64,000 nucleotides of DNA from Prevotella sp. UBA2756 (GCA_002353205.1 DEJE01000003.1:9888-73887); one strand, 5' to 3'. Numbered from the stretch's first letter, positions 15,842 to 26,037 are shown. Notes: generated by a model from the letters alone, not told the origin. Numbers and translations: made by a program.

Positions 15842-17515
15842 TTACCAACCGGGGTTCTGCGTCAGGATACCACCCGACTTCAGGATCTCGCTCTGCGGGA
15901 TGGGGAACAGGTTCATCTTCGACTCATCCCACTGGCGGTTCTGCACCACCGTCTTGGTCTCGCTGAAGGTGCCGTCGGCATTCTTCGTGATGCGCAGGCC
16001 GTAGATGGTCTTGAAATACTTGTCGCCCTCTTTCCAACGGCGCACATCGAAGAAGCGATGGCCCTCGAAAGCCAGTTCCACGAAACGCTCGTTCTCGTAT
16101 CTTGCCTTGAAATCGGCAGCGCTGAGGCCTTCGGGCAGATTGCCCAGTCCGGCGCGCTTGCGGATCTGGTTGATGTAGTAGGCGGCAGTGGCTGTGGAGC
16201 TGAAGCCTGCGGGAGCGGTGTAGCCGTCGCCTGCGAGGTTGAACAGGGCCTCGGCGTAGTTGAGGTAGAACTCACCCAGGCGGAAGGTGACCCATACGTG
16301 CTTGCAGGTGTTGGCACCGTTGCCGGCAATCTGCACCGACTCGGTGACGTACTTCTTCAGATAGTAGCCCGTAGGAGTGGCGTAGGCAATGGGCATGCCG
16401 TTGAGTCCGCCGACGAAGGTCTCCAGGGGAACGGTGTTGGCGTTGGGCCAAGCATCGCCGTTGCAGGCGATGGTCTGCTCGAAACGCTTGTCGCCGTCCT
16501 CATAAGCCTCGACGAGGTTCTGCGTGGGGCAGTTGCCACCGCCACCACCAGCACCTGCACCCGAGATACCCACGGGGAAGTTGTAGGTCTCGAAGTTGCG
16601 GTTCTCGGTCGGCATGCGGCGTCCGAAGATGATTTCACCCACGGCCGCAGCGTCGCTCCAGTTGGTGTTGCCGACGAACAGGCCTTTGTAGTCGTTCGAG
16701 AGCTTCATCTTGCGAGCTGAGCAAGAGTCGATGACGGCCTTGTTCAGCTGAGCTGCTTTCTGCCAGCGGCCCTTGTCGTTGCCTTCGTTGAACAGCGGGC
16801 TGGCATGATACATTGCAGCGCGGGCACGGAGAGCCAGCACGGCCAGGTTGTTGGCACGACCGTTGTTGGCCGGTGTCATGGCCAGGTCGCCCAGATCGCC
16901 ATAGTCCTTCGTAATACTGTCCTTGATGGCTTCGCACTCGGAGTCAATGAAGTTGAAGACCTCATCGGCCGTGGCGCGGGGCTGCACATTAGCCTCGTCG
17001 GCCGACATGTTCTTCGTGATAAGAGGCACTCCGCCGTACTGACGGACAAGCAGGAAGTAGAAGTAGGCACGCAGGAAACGTGCTTCCCACTTGTAGTTAT
17101 TATACTGGTACATCTCGGCTTTGAAGTTCTTATCGAGTGCATAGTCCTTGAACTCCAGTCCGGTGAACTCGTCGAGGAACAGGTTGCAGTAGGCAATGCC
17201 ATGATAGCAGGTTTCCCACGTCGAGCTATTGGCATTGGAAGCGCTCCATGCCCCGTTGAAGAAACTCTCGATGGCGTTACCATCGTGCGAGTAGACCGAC
17301 TCGTCGGTAGCCGACGAGAGCATGGCGCCGCTGTAGTTTCCGAAGTCGGAATCCAGGTCGGCGTAGATGGTGGAGAGCAGTCCGCCGGCACGCTCGAACT
17401 TCTTCTGCATATAAGCCGTGTCGTAGATGCTGAACTCCTTGTAGTCCATCTGGTCGCTGCAGGAGACAAGAGCTGCGGCAGCAAGCGCACTTACAAATAA
17501 ATTCTTCAGTTTCAT
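15842..17515 (-). CDS. SusD-family outer-membrane glycan-binding lipoprotein
   Basis: The start is set at the ATG ending at 17515, which gives the lipoprotein signal MKLKNLFVSALAAAALVSCS with the lipid Cys at residue 19; the longer frame adds 14 residues that spoil it. The 557-residue protein has SusD features: helical TPR-like N-terminal half, YNNYKWEARFLRAYFYFLLV, KRAGLGNLPEGLSAADF, a FVELAFEGHRFFDVRRWKEG block and the canonical end LTQNPGW. It forms the lid of the SusC pore encoded just upstream and would capture pectin oligosaccharides. The stop-to-start geometry with SusC (22 nt) indicates co-transcription. Confidence 0.93.
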   Translation of the reverse strand: MKLKNLFVSALAAAALVSCSDQMDYKEFSIYDTAYMQKKFERAGGLLSTIYADLDSDFGNYSGAMLSSATDESVYSHDGNAIESFFNGAWSASNANSSTWETCYHGIAYCNLFLDEFTGLEFKDYALDKNFKAEMYQYNNYKWEARFLRAYFYFLLVRQYGGVPLITKNMSADEANVQPRATADEVFNFIDSECEAIKDSITKDYGDLGDLAMTPANNGRANNLAVLALRARAAMYHASPLFNEGNDKGRWQKAAQLNKAVIDSCSARKMKLSNDYKGLFVGNTNWSDAAAVGEIIFGRRMPTENRNFETYNFPVGISGAGAGGGGGNCPTQNLVEAYEDGDKRFEQTIACNGDAWPNANTVPLETFVGGLNGMPIAYATPTGYYLKKYVTESVQIAGNGANTCKHVWVTFRLGEFYLNYAEALFNLAGDGYTAPAGFSSTATAAYYINQIRKRAGLGNLPEGLSAADFKARYENERFVELAFEGHRFFDVRRWKEGDKYFKTIYGLRITKNADGTFSETKTVVQNRQWDESKMNLFPIPQSEILKSGGILTQNPGW

Positions 17516-17537
17516 ATTCTTCTGTCTGTTTAATGGG

Positions 17538-20402
17538 TTAGAAAGACAACGATACACCTGCCACGATGCTTCTGTTCACAGGGGCGCTGACGCCATAGCT
17601 TTCAGCATCGGCCTCGTCGAGATGGTCGGCACAGAACAGGTCTACGCCACGCACATACACCTTAGCCGTATTGATGAAGCCTGTCTTCTCCATCAGTGTC
17701 TTCGGCAGGTTGTAGAACACTTCCACGTTGCGGAGCTTGAGGAACGAGCGGTCGCGCTGCCAGTAGGTGCTGGTCTGATAGTTGTTGGCGTTGCTCGTGG
17801 TGCTCAGGCGCGGATATTCAGCGTTCACGTCGGGGTTGCTGGGGCTCCAGCGTCCGTCGTAAGCCTGCTGCGAGAGGCTGGTCGTGTTGAGCAACGGCCA
17901 GTACATACCCTTGGCATTGAGGTTGGCCGAGTAGCGTCCGGTGCCCTGGAAGAGGAGATTGAAGCCGAAACCTTTGTACTCGATACCTGCGCGGAGGTTG
18001 TAGAAGATCTCAGGAGCATAGCCGCTGTAGCCGATCTTCGTCACGTCGTTGGCATCGATGACGTTGTCGCCGTTGATGTCCTTGTACTTGATGTCGCCGG
18101 GATAGACGGTCGAGAAGTTCTGCTTCGGGCTGGCATCGATGTCAGCCTGGTCGCGGAACAGTCCGAGAGCCACCAGTCCGTAGGTGGAGTTGAGCGGATT
18201 GCCCGTCTGCACAAGGTTGTCGTAGGCGCGGGGTTCCTCGGCCTGCTCCTTGATTTCGTTCTTGTTGAAGTTGAACATACCGCCGATGTTGAACGTCAGC
18301 TCGCCGATCTGCTTCGTATAGTCGAGCGAGAGTTCAATACCTTTGCTGTTCACCTTACCTGCATTGATGTAAGGAGCGTCGAAGCCGATGAGCTTGGTAT
18401 AGGCACCGGTACCTTCAACCCAGATGTCCTTGCGCTGCTGCATGTAGAGGTCGAGCTCGACATTCAGGCCGCCGAAGAGCACGGCGTCGATACCTACATT
18501 ATACTTATAGGCCTTCTCGTGGCTGGGGTTCAGCGTGGGAAGCAGACCGAGCGTCGTGTTGGCATAGACATAGTCGTAGCCGGCGCCGAAGGGATAGCTG
18601 CCCGTGTTCGACGAACCCTGCGAATAAGAGGTGGCGTAGTAGTTCCACACATTGTCGCCAGGCAGGTAGTCAGCGTTGATGATACCGAAGCTGGCGCGCA
18701 GCTTGAGGAAGTTCACCACGGGATTGTCCTTCAGGAAGTTCTCGTTAGAGAGCACCCAGGCGGCCGATACGGTGGGCGAGAAGTTCCACTTCGTGCCGGG
18801 AGCCAGACGGTTCGAGCCCGAATAGAGCAGTGCCACCTCACCGATGTAGCGGTTGTCGTAGCCATAGTGTCCGAGGAACGAGGCGTTCTGACGGTAGACA
18901 GTGTAGCCTGTGCTGCCGGTAGTGTTCTGGTATTCATAGTCCCACTTCAGCTGGCTGTAGACGTAGTGCTTGTCGGCAAACGTGCGATCGAAGTTGAAGC
19001 CGGCCGAGAAGATCAGACGGCGGGCCCAGTCCACGGTGCCTGAGTTCTTGCTCATGGTGCCGGGAGTTCCCGAAGTCCAGTAGTCACCCTTCACAGGAGA
19101 GCCGCCCTGCCATCCGGTAACGGGATAGTTACCGTAGACATAGGTCATCGAGTGGTCCTCGTAGAGCGTCGAATAGGTGTCGTAACCCAGTCGTGCCGTC
19201 AGGCTCAGACCCTCAATCCAGTACTTCAGGTCCTGACTGAGCGTCATGTCGGCGAAGAGTGCGCGCTCGTGAAGCTTGTAGTAAGCAGCACCCGACGACT
19301 CAGCGACGGGGTTGTTCACGCCAGAATAGGTAGAGCTGCCGCCCCACTCGTCGTTCTCGTTCTTGACCGGGAAGGCCAAAGCCGGTGTACTGTAGATCAT
19401 GTCCCACAGGTTGGCAACGGTCGTATTGTTGGTGCTGCCCATCGATGTGGGTCCGCCCGGACGCGACATCTCGCTCAGCATGCCGAGCATGTTCACTTTC
19501 AGCATCGTGGTTTCCGTCAGGTCGATGTCAAGATTGGTGCGCAGGTTGCCGCGTACATACTTGTCCTGAGTGGAATAACCGTCGGTCTCGTCGAAGTTCT
19601 TGATGAATCCCTTGTCGGAGAGCAGGTTCACCATGGTGAAATAGCGGAACTTGGCACCGCCGCCGCTGAACTCCACGCCGATCTTATTGGTGGAGCCGCT
19701 CTTGCGGAAGGTCTCGTCTACCCAGTTCACGTTCGGGTACTGGTAGGGATAGTTGCCGCTCTGGAAGGCTGCAATCTCCTCAGCCGAGAATCGCGGAGCC
19801 TGACCCTCGTTGGCCAGAGCCTCGTTCATGGCGTTGGCGAAGGTGTAGCCGTCGACGAACTTCGGACGATTGCTCTGGAAGTTGAACAGGTGGTCGTAGG
19901 TGACGCGAATGTTCTGGCTGTTATACTCACCGCGCTTGGTAGTGATGAGGATGGCACCGTTGGCTCCTTTGTAGCCATAGAGAGCCACGGCGGCAGCGTC
20001 TTTGAGGATTGATACGTGATCGACCTCCTCGGCGCTGACGATACTGATGTCGCGTTCCACGCCGTCGACGAGCACCAGCGGAGCACTTGTGCTCAGGCTC
20101 TGCAGGCCGCGGACGTAGAATGTAGGATTCTGCTCGAAATAGGTTCCCGTTCCCTGCAGGGAGATCAGTCCGTTGCCCTGTCCGAGAATAGAGTTGCCGA
20201 TATTCTTCGAAGAGCGCTTGTTGACGTCCCTGTTGGTGATGACAGAGACAGCAGCGGTAGACTGTGCACGGGAGAAGTCCTTGTTGGCGCCCACTTCGAT
20301 GACCTGGTCAACGAAGTCGATGCCTGTGCTGTCCTGTTGTGCCGCTGCCGGCAGGCCGATGCCCGCGAGCAGTGAAAGCACAAATATATTTCTTTTCTTC
20401 AT
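17538..20402 (-). CDS. SusC-family TonB-dependent outer-membrane transporter, short form
   Basis: Protein of 954 residues with signal peptide MKKRNIFVLSLLAGIGLPAAAQ. The plug domain is near residues 30-160 (SSKNIGNSILGQGNGLISLQ, TFYVRGLQSL, PLVLVDGVERDI, ILKDAAAVALYGYKGANGAI) and is followed by a large beta-barrel ending in SLSF. It lacks the carboxypeptidase-regulatory-like beta-sandwich that precedes the plug in most SusC proteins, including the second copy at 22595-25918. It imports oligosaccharides with energy from TonB-ExbBD, which are not encoded here. It lies 46 nt after the upstream SusD. Confidence 0.93.
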   Translation of the reverse strand: MKKRNIFVLSLLAGIGLPAAAQQDSTGIDFVDQVIEVGANKDFSRAQSTAAVSVITNRDVNKRSSKNIGNSILGQGNGLISLQGTGTYFEQNPTFYVRGLQSLSTSAPLVLVDGVERDISIVSAEEVDHVSILKDAAAVALYGYKGANGAILITTKRGEYNSQNIRVTYDHLFNFQSNRPKFVDGYTFANAMNEALANEGQAPRFSAEEIAAFQSGNYPYQYPNVNWVDETFRKSGSTNKIGVEFSGGGAKFRYFTMVNLLSDKGFIKNFDETDGYSTQDKYVRGNLRTNLDIDLTETTMLKVNMLGMLSEMSRPGGPTSMGSTNNTTVANLWDMIYSTPALAFPVKNENDEWGGSSTYSGVNNPVAESSGAAYYKLHERALFADMTLSQDLKYWIEGLSLTARLGYDTYSTLYEDHSMTYVYGNYPVTGWQGGSPVKGDYWTSGTPGTMSKNSGTVDWARRLIFSAGFNFDRTFADKHYVYSQLKWDYEYQNTTGSTGYTVYRQNASFLGHYGYDNRYIGEVALLYSGSNRLAPGTKWNFSPTVSAAWVLSNENFLKDNPVVNFLKLRASFGIINADYLPGDNVWNYYATSYSQGSSNTGSYPFGAGYDYVYANTTLGLLPTLNPSHEKAYKYNVGIDAVLFGGLNVELDLYMQQRKDIWVEGTGAYTKLIGFDAPYINAGKVNSKGIELSLDYTKQIGELTFNIGGMFNFNKNEIKEQAEEPRAYDNLVQTGNPLNSTYGLVALGLFRDQADIDASPKQNFSTVYPGDIKYKDINGDNVIDANDVTKIGYSGYAPEIFYNLRAGIEYKGFGFNLLFQGTGRYSANLNAKGMYWPLLNTTSLSQQAYDGRWSPSNPDVNAEYPRLSTTSNANNYQTSTYWQRDRSFLKLRNVEVFYNLPKTLMEKTGFINTAKVYVRGVDLFCADHLDEADAESYGVSAPVNRSIVAGVSLSF

Positions 20403-20448
20403 AATGTTGTATCTTAAATCTTAATTCTTAACTCTTAACTCAAGAATT

Positions 20449-22566
20449 TTACCATCCGGGGTTCTGCACAAGGCCGTAGCCCTTGTTGATTTCCGACAGC
20501 GGCATTGGCATCAGCAACCACTTCAGCACCTCCTTGTCGGTGGGTTTGAAGTTCCACAGATAGCGTGCGCGGTTGCGGAGTTCGAACTTCTGGTATGTGA
20601 ACAGGTAAGGTTCGGGCAGACCGCTGTTCTTATCAGTTCCGATATAGGCGTTGTTGTTCTGCACGAGTTCCTTCTTCGAGTTGAGCATCATGCGGAACGT
20701 AATGAGGCCGTGGAGCTTCTTCGTCATCCAGTCGGTGCGCTTGTAGCGGATCATGTCGTAGTAGCGGTTGTTGCTCATGCCGAGCTCGCAGGCACGCTCG
20801 CGGAGAATCTCCTCGATGACGCCCTCCTTCGTGTTCAGGTCGGGCAGCTTGCTCTTGTCGCCTTTGTAGGCTGCCTGTCCGAACTTCAGTCCGCTCAGGC
20901 CGACACGGTCGCGAACCAGGTCCACCTGTGCGATAGCCTCGTTCAGACGTCCGCACTGTGCCAGACATTCAGCATACATGAGCAGCATCTCGTCGTAGCT
21001 CAGCGTCACCCACTGCGTGTACTTGCCGTAGTATTCCTGTCCGAGATAGTACTTGATGGTACCGTATCCGGTAGCGAAGCGGCCGAGGTCTTTCTCCATG
21101 ATCATCAGCTCGCCCGTCTTGTCGTCGAAAGCGGCAGCGTCGGTTCCCTCGTGCTCACCCTTCACCCAGAGCTCATAGACGTCGCCCTCGGGCTTGCCGG
21201 TGGTCCAGTTGAGCGAGAGTGTCTGGCTGCACACGATGGCGTTCTCATACAGACGCGGGTCGCGGCTGGCGGTCTTCGTGGTCACACGGCCCACCTTCCA
21301 CTCGTAGAAGAGCTTGCCACCCTCTCCGCCGATCTTGCCGGCCAGCGAGTCGGTCTCCCAGTCGAACGGTGTACCGTCGCTCCAGGGGAACATCTCAACA
21401 TATTCCTCGGTGGGATTGTAGGAATGGCGGAACGGTCCGTTGCTGTTTCCGAAGGGTCCTACGAAGTTGGCCCACTGGTAAGAAGCCTTGTTCGAGGTCT
21501 GTCCCGTCACGCGTGTGGCGTGGATGATCTCGCGGCTGCCCTGATAGATGTAGCCCATACGGTAAGCCTGGCGGTAGTCTTCCACCTTTGTGTTCTTACC
21601 GCGGTTGGGAACCTGGTTCAGCTGATACCAGTTGCCGTTGGCGGCATTGGCGTTCATGAAGTCCTGGCAAGCGGCCAGAGCACGCTCCCAGCGCTCCTGC
21701 TTGAAGCCGCCGTGCCACACCAGGCTATCTTTCTCGGCCTGTGTCGTGCCGTCGTAGTAGGGCTGGTCGTTGTTATAGAGCGGCGATGCGTTGAAGAGCA
21801 AGATCTTGGCTTTCAGCGCCATGGCTCCTGCTGCCGTCCAGCGGCCCGTATTGTTGTTGGCATCGGTGTCGATGGTGTTGCCGTTGTATGCCCAGCGCAG
21901 GTAAGGAATGGCCTCGTCGAGCAGTTTCACCATGAAGTTGGCCGTTTCCTCGGCCGTTGCGCGCGGAATTTCGTAGGTTCCTTCCAGTCCGGTGTAGGTC
22001 TTGTCGATGATGGGCAGACCGCCATAGATGGAATAGAGGTCGAAATAGCGCGAGGCGATGAGGCATTTTGCCTGTGCAATCATGTTGTTCTTCTCGTCGT
22101 CTGTCAGTCCCGGCACTTTGTCGATGTTGTCCATCAGCAGATAGCAGCGGCGCACCGTCTCCCACACATAGTCGTGAGTGTAGGAGATGAGCGGGTGGTC
22201 GGTGTTCGAGATGTCGGCCGAGGTGAGCAGGCCGCCGTAATACTTACCGTAGGCAGCACCGTTGCTGAAGTGCTGCTGGTAGCAGTCGGTCAGAGCATCC
22301 ATCTTGCAGTTCCAGTAGCTGGCGCTCCAAGGGGCAGAGGTGGCGTTCTTGAACGGCAGTCCGTAGTACTGTGTGACGTAGAGTCCCACGAGGAACTGCT
22401 TGGTGTACTCAGCACTGTTGAACACGGTGTCGAGCGACACGGTTCCGCCAGGGGTCTTCTCGATGAAGGCATCGCCGAACTTGATCTCGTCGGTGCATGC
22501 CGTGAACGCGATGCTGCCAACCATCAGCGCCACCACCCCTGTTGATATTTTATGATAAAGCTTCAT
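20449..22566 (-). CDS. SusD-family outer-membrane glycan-binding lipoprotein, large form
   Basis: Protein of 705 residues. The signal MKLYHKISTGVVALMVGSIAFTACT ends in a lipobox FTAC (Cys about 24). SusD blocks include AQAKCLIASRYFDLYSIYGG, MLLMYAECLAQCGRLNEAIA, VRDRVGLSGL, EEILRERACELGMSNNRYYD and the end YGLVQNPGW. At 705 residues it is longer than the usual 500-600, with extra loops in the middle. It pairs with the SusC gene 28 nt upstream. Having two unlike SusCD pairs suggests uptake of different pectin fragments. Confidence 0.93.
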   Translation of the reverse strand: MKLYHKISTGVVALMVGSIAFTACTDEIKFGDAFIEKTPGGTVSLDTVFNSAEYTKQFLVGLYVTQYYGLPFKNATSAPWSASYWNCKMDALTDCYQQHFSNGAAYGKYYGGLLTSADISNTDHPLISYTHDYVWETVRRCYLLMDNIDKVPGLTDDEKNNMIAQAKCLIASRYFDLYSIYGGLPIIDKTYTGLEGTYEIPRATAEETANFMVKLLDEAIPYLRWAYNGNTIDTDANNNTGRWTAAGAMALKAKILLFNASPLYNNDQPYYDGTTQAEKDSLVWHGGFKQERWERALAACQDFMNANAANGNWYQLNQVPNRGKNTKVEDYRQAYRMGYIYQGSREIIHATRVTGQTSNKASYQWANFVGPFGNSNGPFRHSYNPTEEYVEMFPWSDGTPFDWETDSLAGKIGGEGGKLFYEWKVGRVTTKTASRDPRLYENAIVCSQTLSLNWTTGKPEGDVYELWVKGEHEGTDAAAFDDKTGELMIMEKDLGRFATGYGTIKYYLGQEYYGKYTQWVTLSYDEMLLMYAECLAQCGRLNEAIAQVDLVRDRVGLSGLKFGQAAYKGDKSKLPDLNTKEGVIEEILRERACELGMSNNRYYDMIRYKRTDWMTKKLHGLITFRMMLNSKKELVQNNNAYIGTDKNSGLPEPYLFTYQKFELRNRARYLWNFKPTDKEVLKWLLMPMPLSEINKGYGLVQNPGW

Positions 22567-22594
22567 ATTCTTATACCTTATTTATTATTATACG

Positions 22595-25500
22595 TTAGAA
22601 ACCGAGCTTCAGACTTGCAGTGTAGGTACGCTGCAGAGGATAAGACGGCGTCGTGCTGGCGCGTGCCTCCGGGTCGCCGAACTTATACGGAGTGAGCGTG
22701 AAGAGGTTATAGGCGCTGAGCGCGAGCTGCAGCTGGTTCAGACCGAGCTTCTTCATGAACGGGAACTTGAAGTCGTAGGCCACCTGGATGGTCTTCAGGC
22801 GCAGGTACTTCGCATCCTTTTCATACAGGGTGGAGCCGGCATAGTTCTGGTCGGCGTTGTCCCATGTGGCGCGCGGGTAGTCGGCGCTCTGGCTGGGATT
22901 GTCCACGGTCCACGTGTTGTCGAGGTGATAGCGGAGCAGACCGCCGTCGAGCACCGTCGAACGGTTCTGGAACGGGCGGCGGAAGACGTCGCCGAGCACG
23001 CGGCTCACGTTCCAAGCTCCGGTGAACTGAGCGCTGAACGAGAAGTTCTTGTAGTACAGGGCGAGGTTCAGACCGGCGATATACTGCGGGTCGTCGGTGT
23101 AACCGTAGTCGCGGCTCATATCGTTGGCGTCGATGTCGCCGTCCTTGTCGAGGTCTACGAACACGGCATCACCGGGGTAGAGCTTCGTCACGAGCTGTGT
23201 GGGGAACGGGCTGCCGAACTCCTTCTCGTAGTCGGCCTCAGCACCTTCGTAGTAATACTTCCAGAACTTGTACTGCAGACGCGAGCCGATACGGTGGCCG
23301 GCGGTGTACATATAGTCGTTCTCCTGCGGAGCCTGACGGTCCTCGATAATCTCGTTCTGGTTGTACGAAAGGTTCAGCTTCACGCTGTAGCGCAGGTCCT
23401 GACCGGCCTTGTCCTGCCAGTTGATCGATGCTTCCCAACCGTGGCTGTCCACGATACCGAAGTTCGTATAGGGAGGATTGAAGCCGAGGAAGCCGGGAAT
23501 CGTCCAGTCCTGAGCCAGGATGTTCGTGCGGTGCTCCTTATAGTAGTCGAACACCGTGCGCAGACGGTCGTCGAAGAAGTTCATGTCGAAACCGTAGTCC
23601 TGCTTGAAAGCCTTCTCCCAAGACACCTCGGGGTTGTTCTTGGCGCTCTCGTAGGCACCCTTCGTGGCCGTACCGTTCTCGATACCGAAGATGTAGGCGA
23701 ATGCGGGCTCGTTGACACTTGTGTAGGTGAAGCGGTCGAAGGTGTTCGTCTGGTTCACGATATACGGGTCGGCCATATACATGAAGCGGTTGCCGCCGAT
23801 CTTGTCGTTACCGACGAGACCCCACGATGCGCGCAGCTTCAGGAAGCTCACCACCTTCTTGATAGGCTTGAAGAAGGCTTCGTCGCTGACCACCCATCCC
23901 ACAGAGCCTGCGGGGAAGGAACCGAAGCGGCGGCCGGGAGCGAAGTTCTCCGAACCGTTGTAACCGAAGTTGAACTCGGCCATGTAGCGGTTGTTCCAGT
24001 CGTAGGTCACACGGGCCACCAGGCCGACGTATGTACGGGGAATATCCGAATAGTTACCACTGATGTAGTAGTCCTTACTCTGGTTGTAAAGGGCCAGCGC
24101 AGTGATGGTATGTGCGCCGAACGAGCGGTTGTAGTTCAGCGAAGCCTCAGCATACCAGTTACGTCCCTTCGAGGGAGAGGAGTTGCTGTACACCGGGTCG
24201 GTGTTGTCGCTGCTCAGACGGAAGTCTGTGCGCTCACCCCAGGCATACACGGGGATGGTGACGGGGTTGCCGTCCTTGTCAACCGACTGCATCGTGCCCG
24301 TCTGGATGGGGTTGCCGTCGGCATCGGTCTGCACGAACTTGTGGTAGACCGGAGTGTAGGTTGCCTGACTGTTGGTGATCTCCTTGCGTACCTGGTACGA
24401 GCTGTTGTAGGAGCCCTTCAGCTTCAGCGACAGACCCTTGGTGATGAAGTCGAGCTTCTGGTCGAGCACCAGGTCCATCTGCAGCTTGTTATTATTATAA
24501 TGGTACGCGCCCGGCTGATTCATGGCATAAGCCATCGGGGTGCTGGTACCGAAGGGCAGCACGCCGGCCGTCTCGCCCTGGGGCTTCAGAATCTCGTCCA
24601 CATAGTTGTCCGACTCTGCCACGCTGGTCACGATGTAGCGACCGTCGACCATTCCCGGGCTGCTGAACGGCGATGCCCAGTACATCTCGCGGATCATCTG
24701 GTCGGAGTTCTGACCGGTGTGCGGCTTGCACGACTCGTCAATCTTACCCGAGATGTTGAAGCTCACCTGCGTGGTCTTCGTCACGTTGATGTCGAGGTTC
24801 GTACGATAGTTGAAACGCTGATACTGGTAGCCGTAGTCGTAGGGGCGGTCGAATTCCTCGAAGATACCGTCCTGCGTGAACATACCGGCCGAGATGAAGT
24901 ACTTCACCTTCTGGTTACCACCCGAGATGTTCACGTTGTGCTGCTGCTGCAGTGTCACGTCCTTCATCAGGTAGTCCGTCCACTTCATGCTCGGGAAGCG
25001 GATGGGGTCGGTCCCGTTCTGGAACATGTCGAGCACGCTCTGAGAGAAGTACGGGTCCTTGCCGTCGTTGCGGCGCATGGCATTGTGGAAGGTGGCATAC
25101 TCGTAAGAGCTGGTCTGCTCGATCATTTTCGTCGGCGTCAGGGCAGAGAACGAAGCGTTGAACGAAATCTTGGCCTTGCCCTCCGAACCGCGCTTGGTGG
25201 TGATGAGCACAACACCGTTGGCACCGCGCACACCGAACACAGCCGTGGCCGATGCGTCCTTCAGCACCGTCACGCTCTCGATTTCGTTCGGGTCGATGTC
25301 CCACATCTCGCGCTCCACACCGTCCACCTGGATCAGGGGCGAAGAGTCAGCCCACGTTCCCTGACCGCGGACGAAGATCTGGGCAGCATCGCTACCAGGC
25401 TCACCCGAGGTCTGCACCGTGGTAACACCCGACAACTGACCGGCAAGCACGTTGTTCACCGAAGACACCGGCGTGCGAGTCAGCTCTTCCGACTTCACCG

Positions 25501-25918
25501 ACGAAAGGGCACCCGTCACGGTGACTTTCTTCTGTACACCGTAGGCAACCACCTCAACGCTCTGCAGGGCAATGGCGTCGCTCTTCAGAGTGACCTTCAT
25601 GCCATTCTTCGCCTCAACGACCTGCGTCTGGTAGCCCACATAGCTGATCTGCAGCTTCTGGCCTGCCTTACACTTAATCTGGAAGTTACCGTCGAAATCG
25701 GTAACCGCTCCCTGAGTGGCGTTGCCGCCGACGACGACAACCGTAGCTCCTATCACCGTCTCGCCCGTGTCATCGAGCACCTGGCCCGAGATGACGTCCG
25801 ACTGCTGCAGCTCCGTGGGAGCGGCATAGGCCGACTGTATCCCCACCAAAGGTGAGAATGAGGCGAACACGAGAGTCATCGACAGGAACTTTCCCTTGAC
25901 AAACTTTTTGTGATTCAT
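22595..25918 (-). CDS. SusC-family TonB-dependent outer-membrane transporter, full-length form
   Basis: Protein of 1107 residues and first gene of the pectin locus. A signal-like segment (about 1-32) is followed by a carboxypeptidase-regulatory-like domain at about 41-113 (ISGQVLDDTGETVIGATVVV, GAVTDFDGNFQIKC). The TonB-box/plug region follows (SVNNVLAGQLSGVTTVQTSG, QIFVRGQGTW, PLIQVDGVEREM, VLKDASATAVFGVRGANGVV), then a 22-strand-size barrel ending SLKLGF. It would carry oligosaccharides captured by the SusD encoded 28 nt downstream. A -7 box and a palindrome lie upstream (26030-26066). Confidence 0.95.
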   Translation of the reverse strand: MNHKKFVKGKFLSMTLVFASFSPLVGIQSAYAAPTELQQSDVISGQVLDDTGETVIGATVVVVGGNATQGAVTDFDGNFQIKCKAGQKLQISYVGYQTQVVEAKNGMKVTLKSDAIALQSVEVVAYGVQKKVTVTGALSSVKSEELTRTPVSSVNNVLAGQLSGVTTVQTSGEPGSDAAQIFVRGQGTWADSSPLIQVDGVEREMWDIDPNEIESVTVLKDASATAVFGVRGANGVVLITTKRGSEGKAKISFNASFSALTPTKMIEQTSSYEYATFHNAMRRNDGKDPYFSQSVLDMFQNGTDPIRFPSMKWTDYLMKDVTLQQQHNVNISGGNQKVKYFISAGMFTQDGIFEEFDRPYDYGYQYQRFNYRTNLDINVTKTTQVSFNISGKIDESCKPHTGQNSDQMIREMYWASPFSSPGMVDGRYIVTSVAESDNYVDEILKPQGETAGVLPFGTSTPMAYAMNQPGAYHYNNNKLQMDLVLDQKLDFITKGLSLKLKGSYNSSYQVRKEITNSQATYTPVYHKFVQTDADGNPIQTGTMQSVDKDGNPVTIPVYAWGERTDFRLSSDNTDPVYSNSSPSKGRNWYAEASLNYNRSFGAHTITALALYNQSKDYYISGNYSDIPRTYVGLVARVTYDWNNRYMAEFNFGYNGSENFAPGRRFGSFPAGSVGWVVSDEAFFKPIKKVVSFLKLRASWGLVGNDKIGGNRFMYMADPYIVNQTNTFDRFTYTSVNEPAFAYIFGIENGTATKGAYESAKNNPEVSWEKAFKQDYGFDMNFFDDRLRTVFDYYKEHRTNILAQDWTIPGFLGFNPPYTNFGIVDSHGWEASINWQDKAGQDLRYSVKLNLSYNQNEIIEDRQAPQENDYMYTAGHRIGSRLQYKFWKYYYEGAEADYEKEFGSPFPTQLVTKLYPGDAVFVDLDKDGDIDANDMSRDYGYTDDPQYIAGLNLALYYKNFSFSAQFTGAWNVSRVLGDVFRRPFQNRSTVLDGGLLRYHLDNTWTVDNPSQSADYPRATWDNADQNYAGSTLYEKDAKYLRLKTIQVAYDFKFPFMKKLGLNQLQLALSAYNLFTLTPYKFGDPEARASTTPSYPLQRTYTASLKLGF

Positions 25919-25958
25919 GTTATTTATAGTTAGTTATTAGTAATATTTTCTTGTTCAC

Positions 25959-25986
25959 GGGCATACAGCAGTTAGTATTCATGCCC
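25959..25986 (-). promoter_or_regulatory. Hairpin in the 5' leader of the pectin locus
   Basis: GGGCAT (25959-25964) pairs with ATGCCC (25981-25986), with a 16-nt loop. It lies within the roughly 105-nt untranslated leader predicted from the -7 box at 26030-26037. Confidence 0.4.
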
Positions 25987-26029
25987 TTCGTTGTTAGCAG
26001 CCGACTTAGATTGTTCCGTAGATTAGCTG

Positions 26030-26037
26030 CAAAGATA
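26030..26037 (-). promoter_or_regulatory. Promoter -7 box of the pectin utilization locus
   Basis: TATCTTTG on the minus strand matches the Bacteroidetes TAnnTTTG box. No good TTG is found 19-21 nt further upstream, which fits a promoter that needs an activator. The predicted start of transcription is near 26023, about 105 nt before the SusC ATG. Confidence 0.6.
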
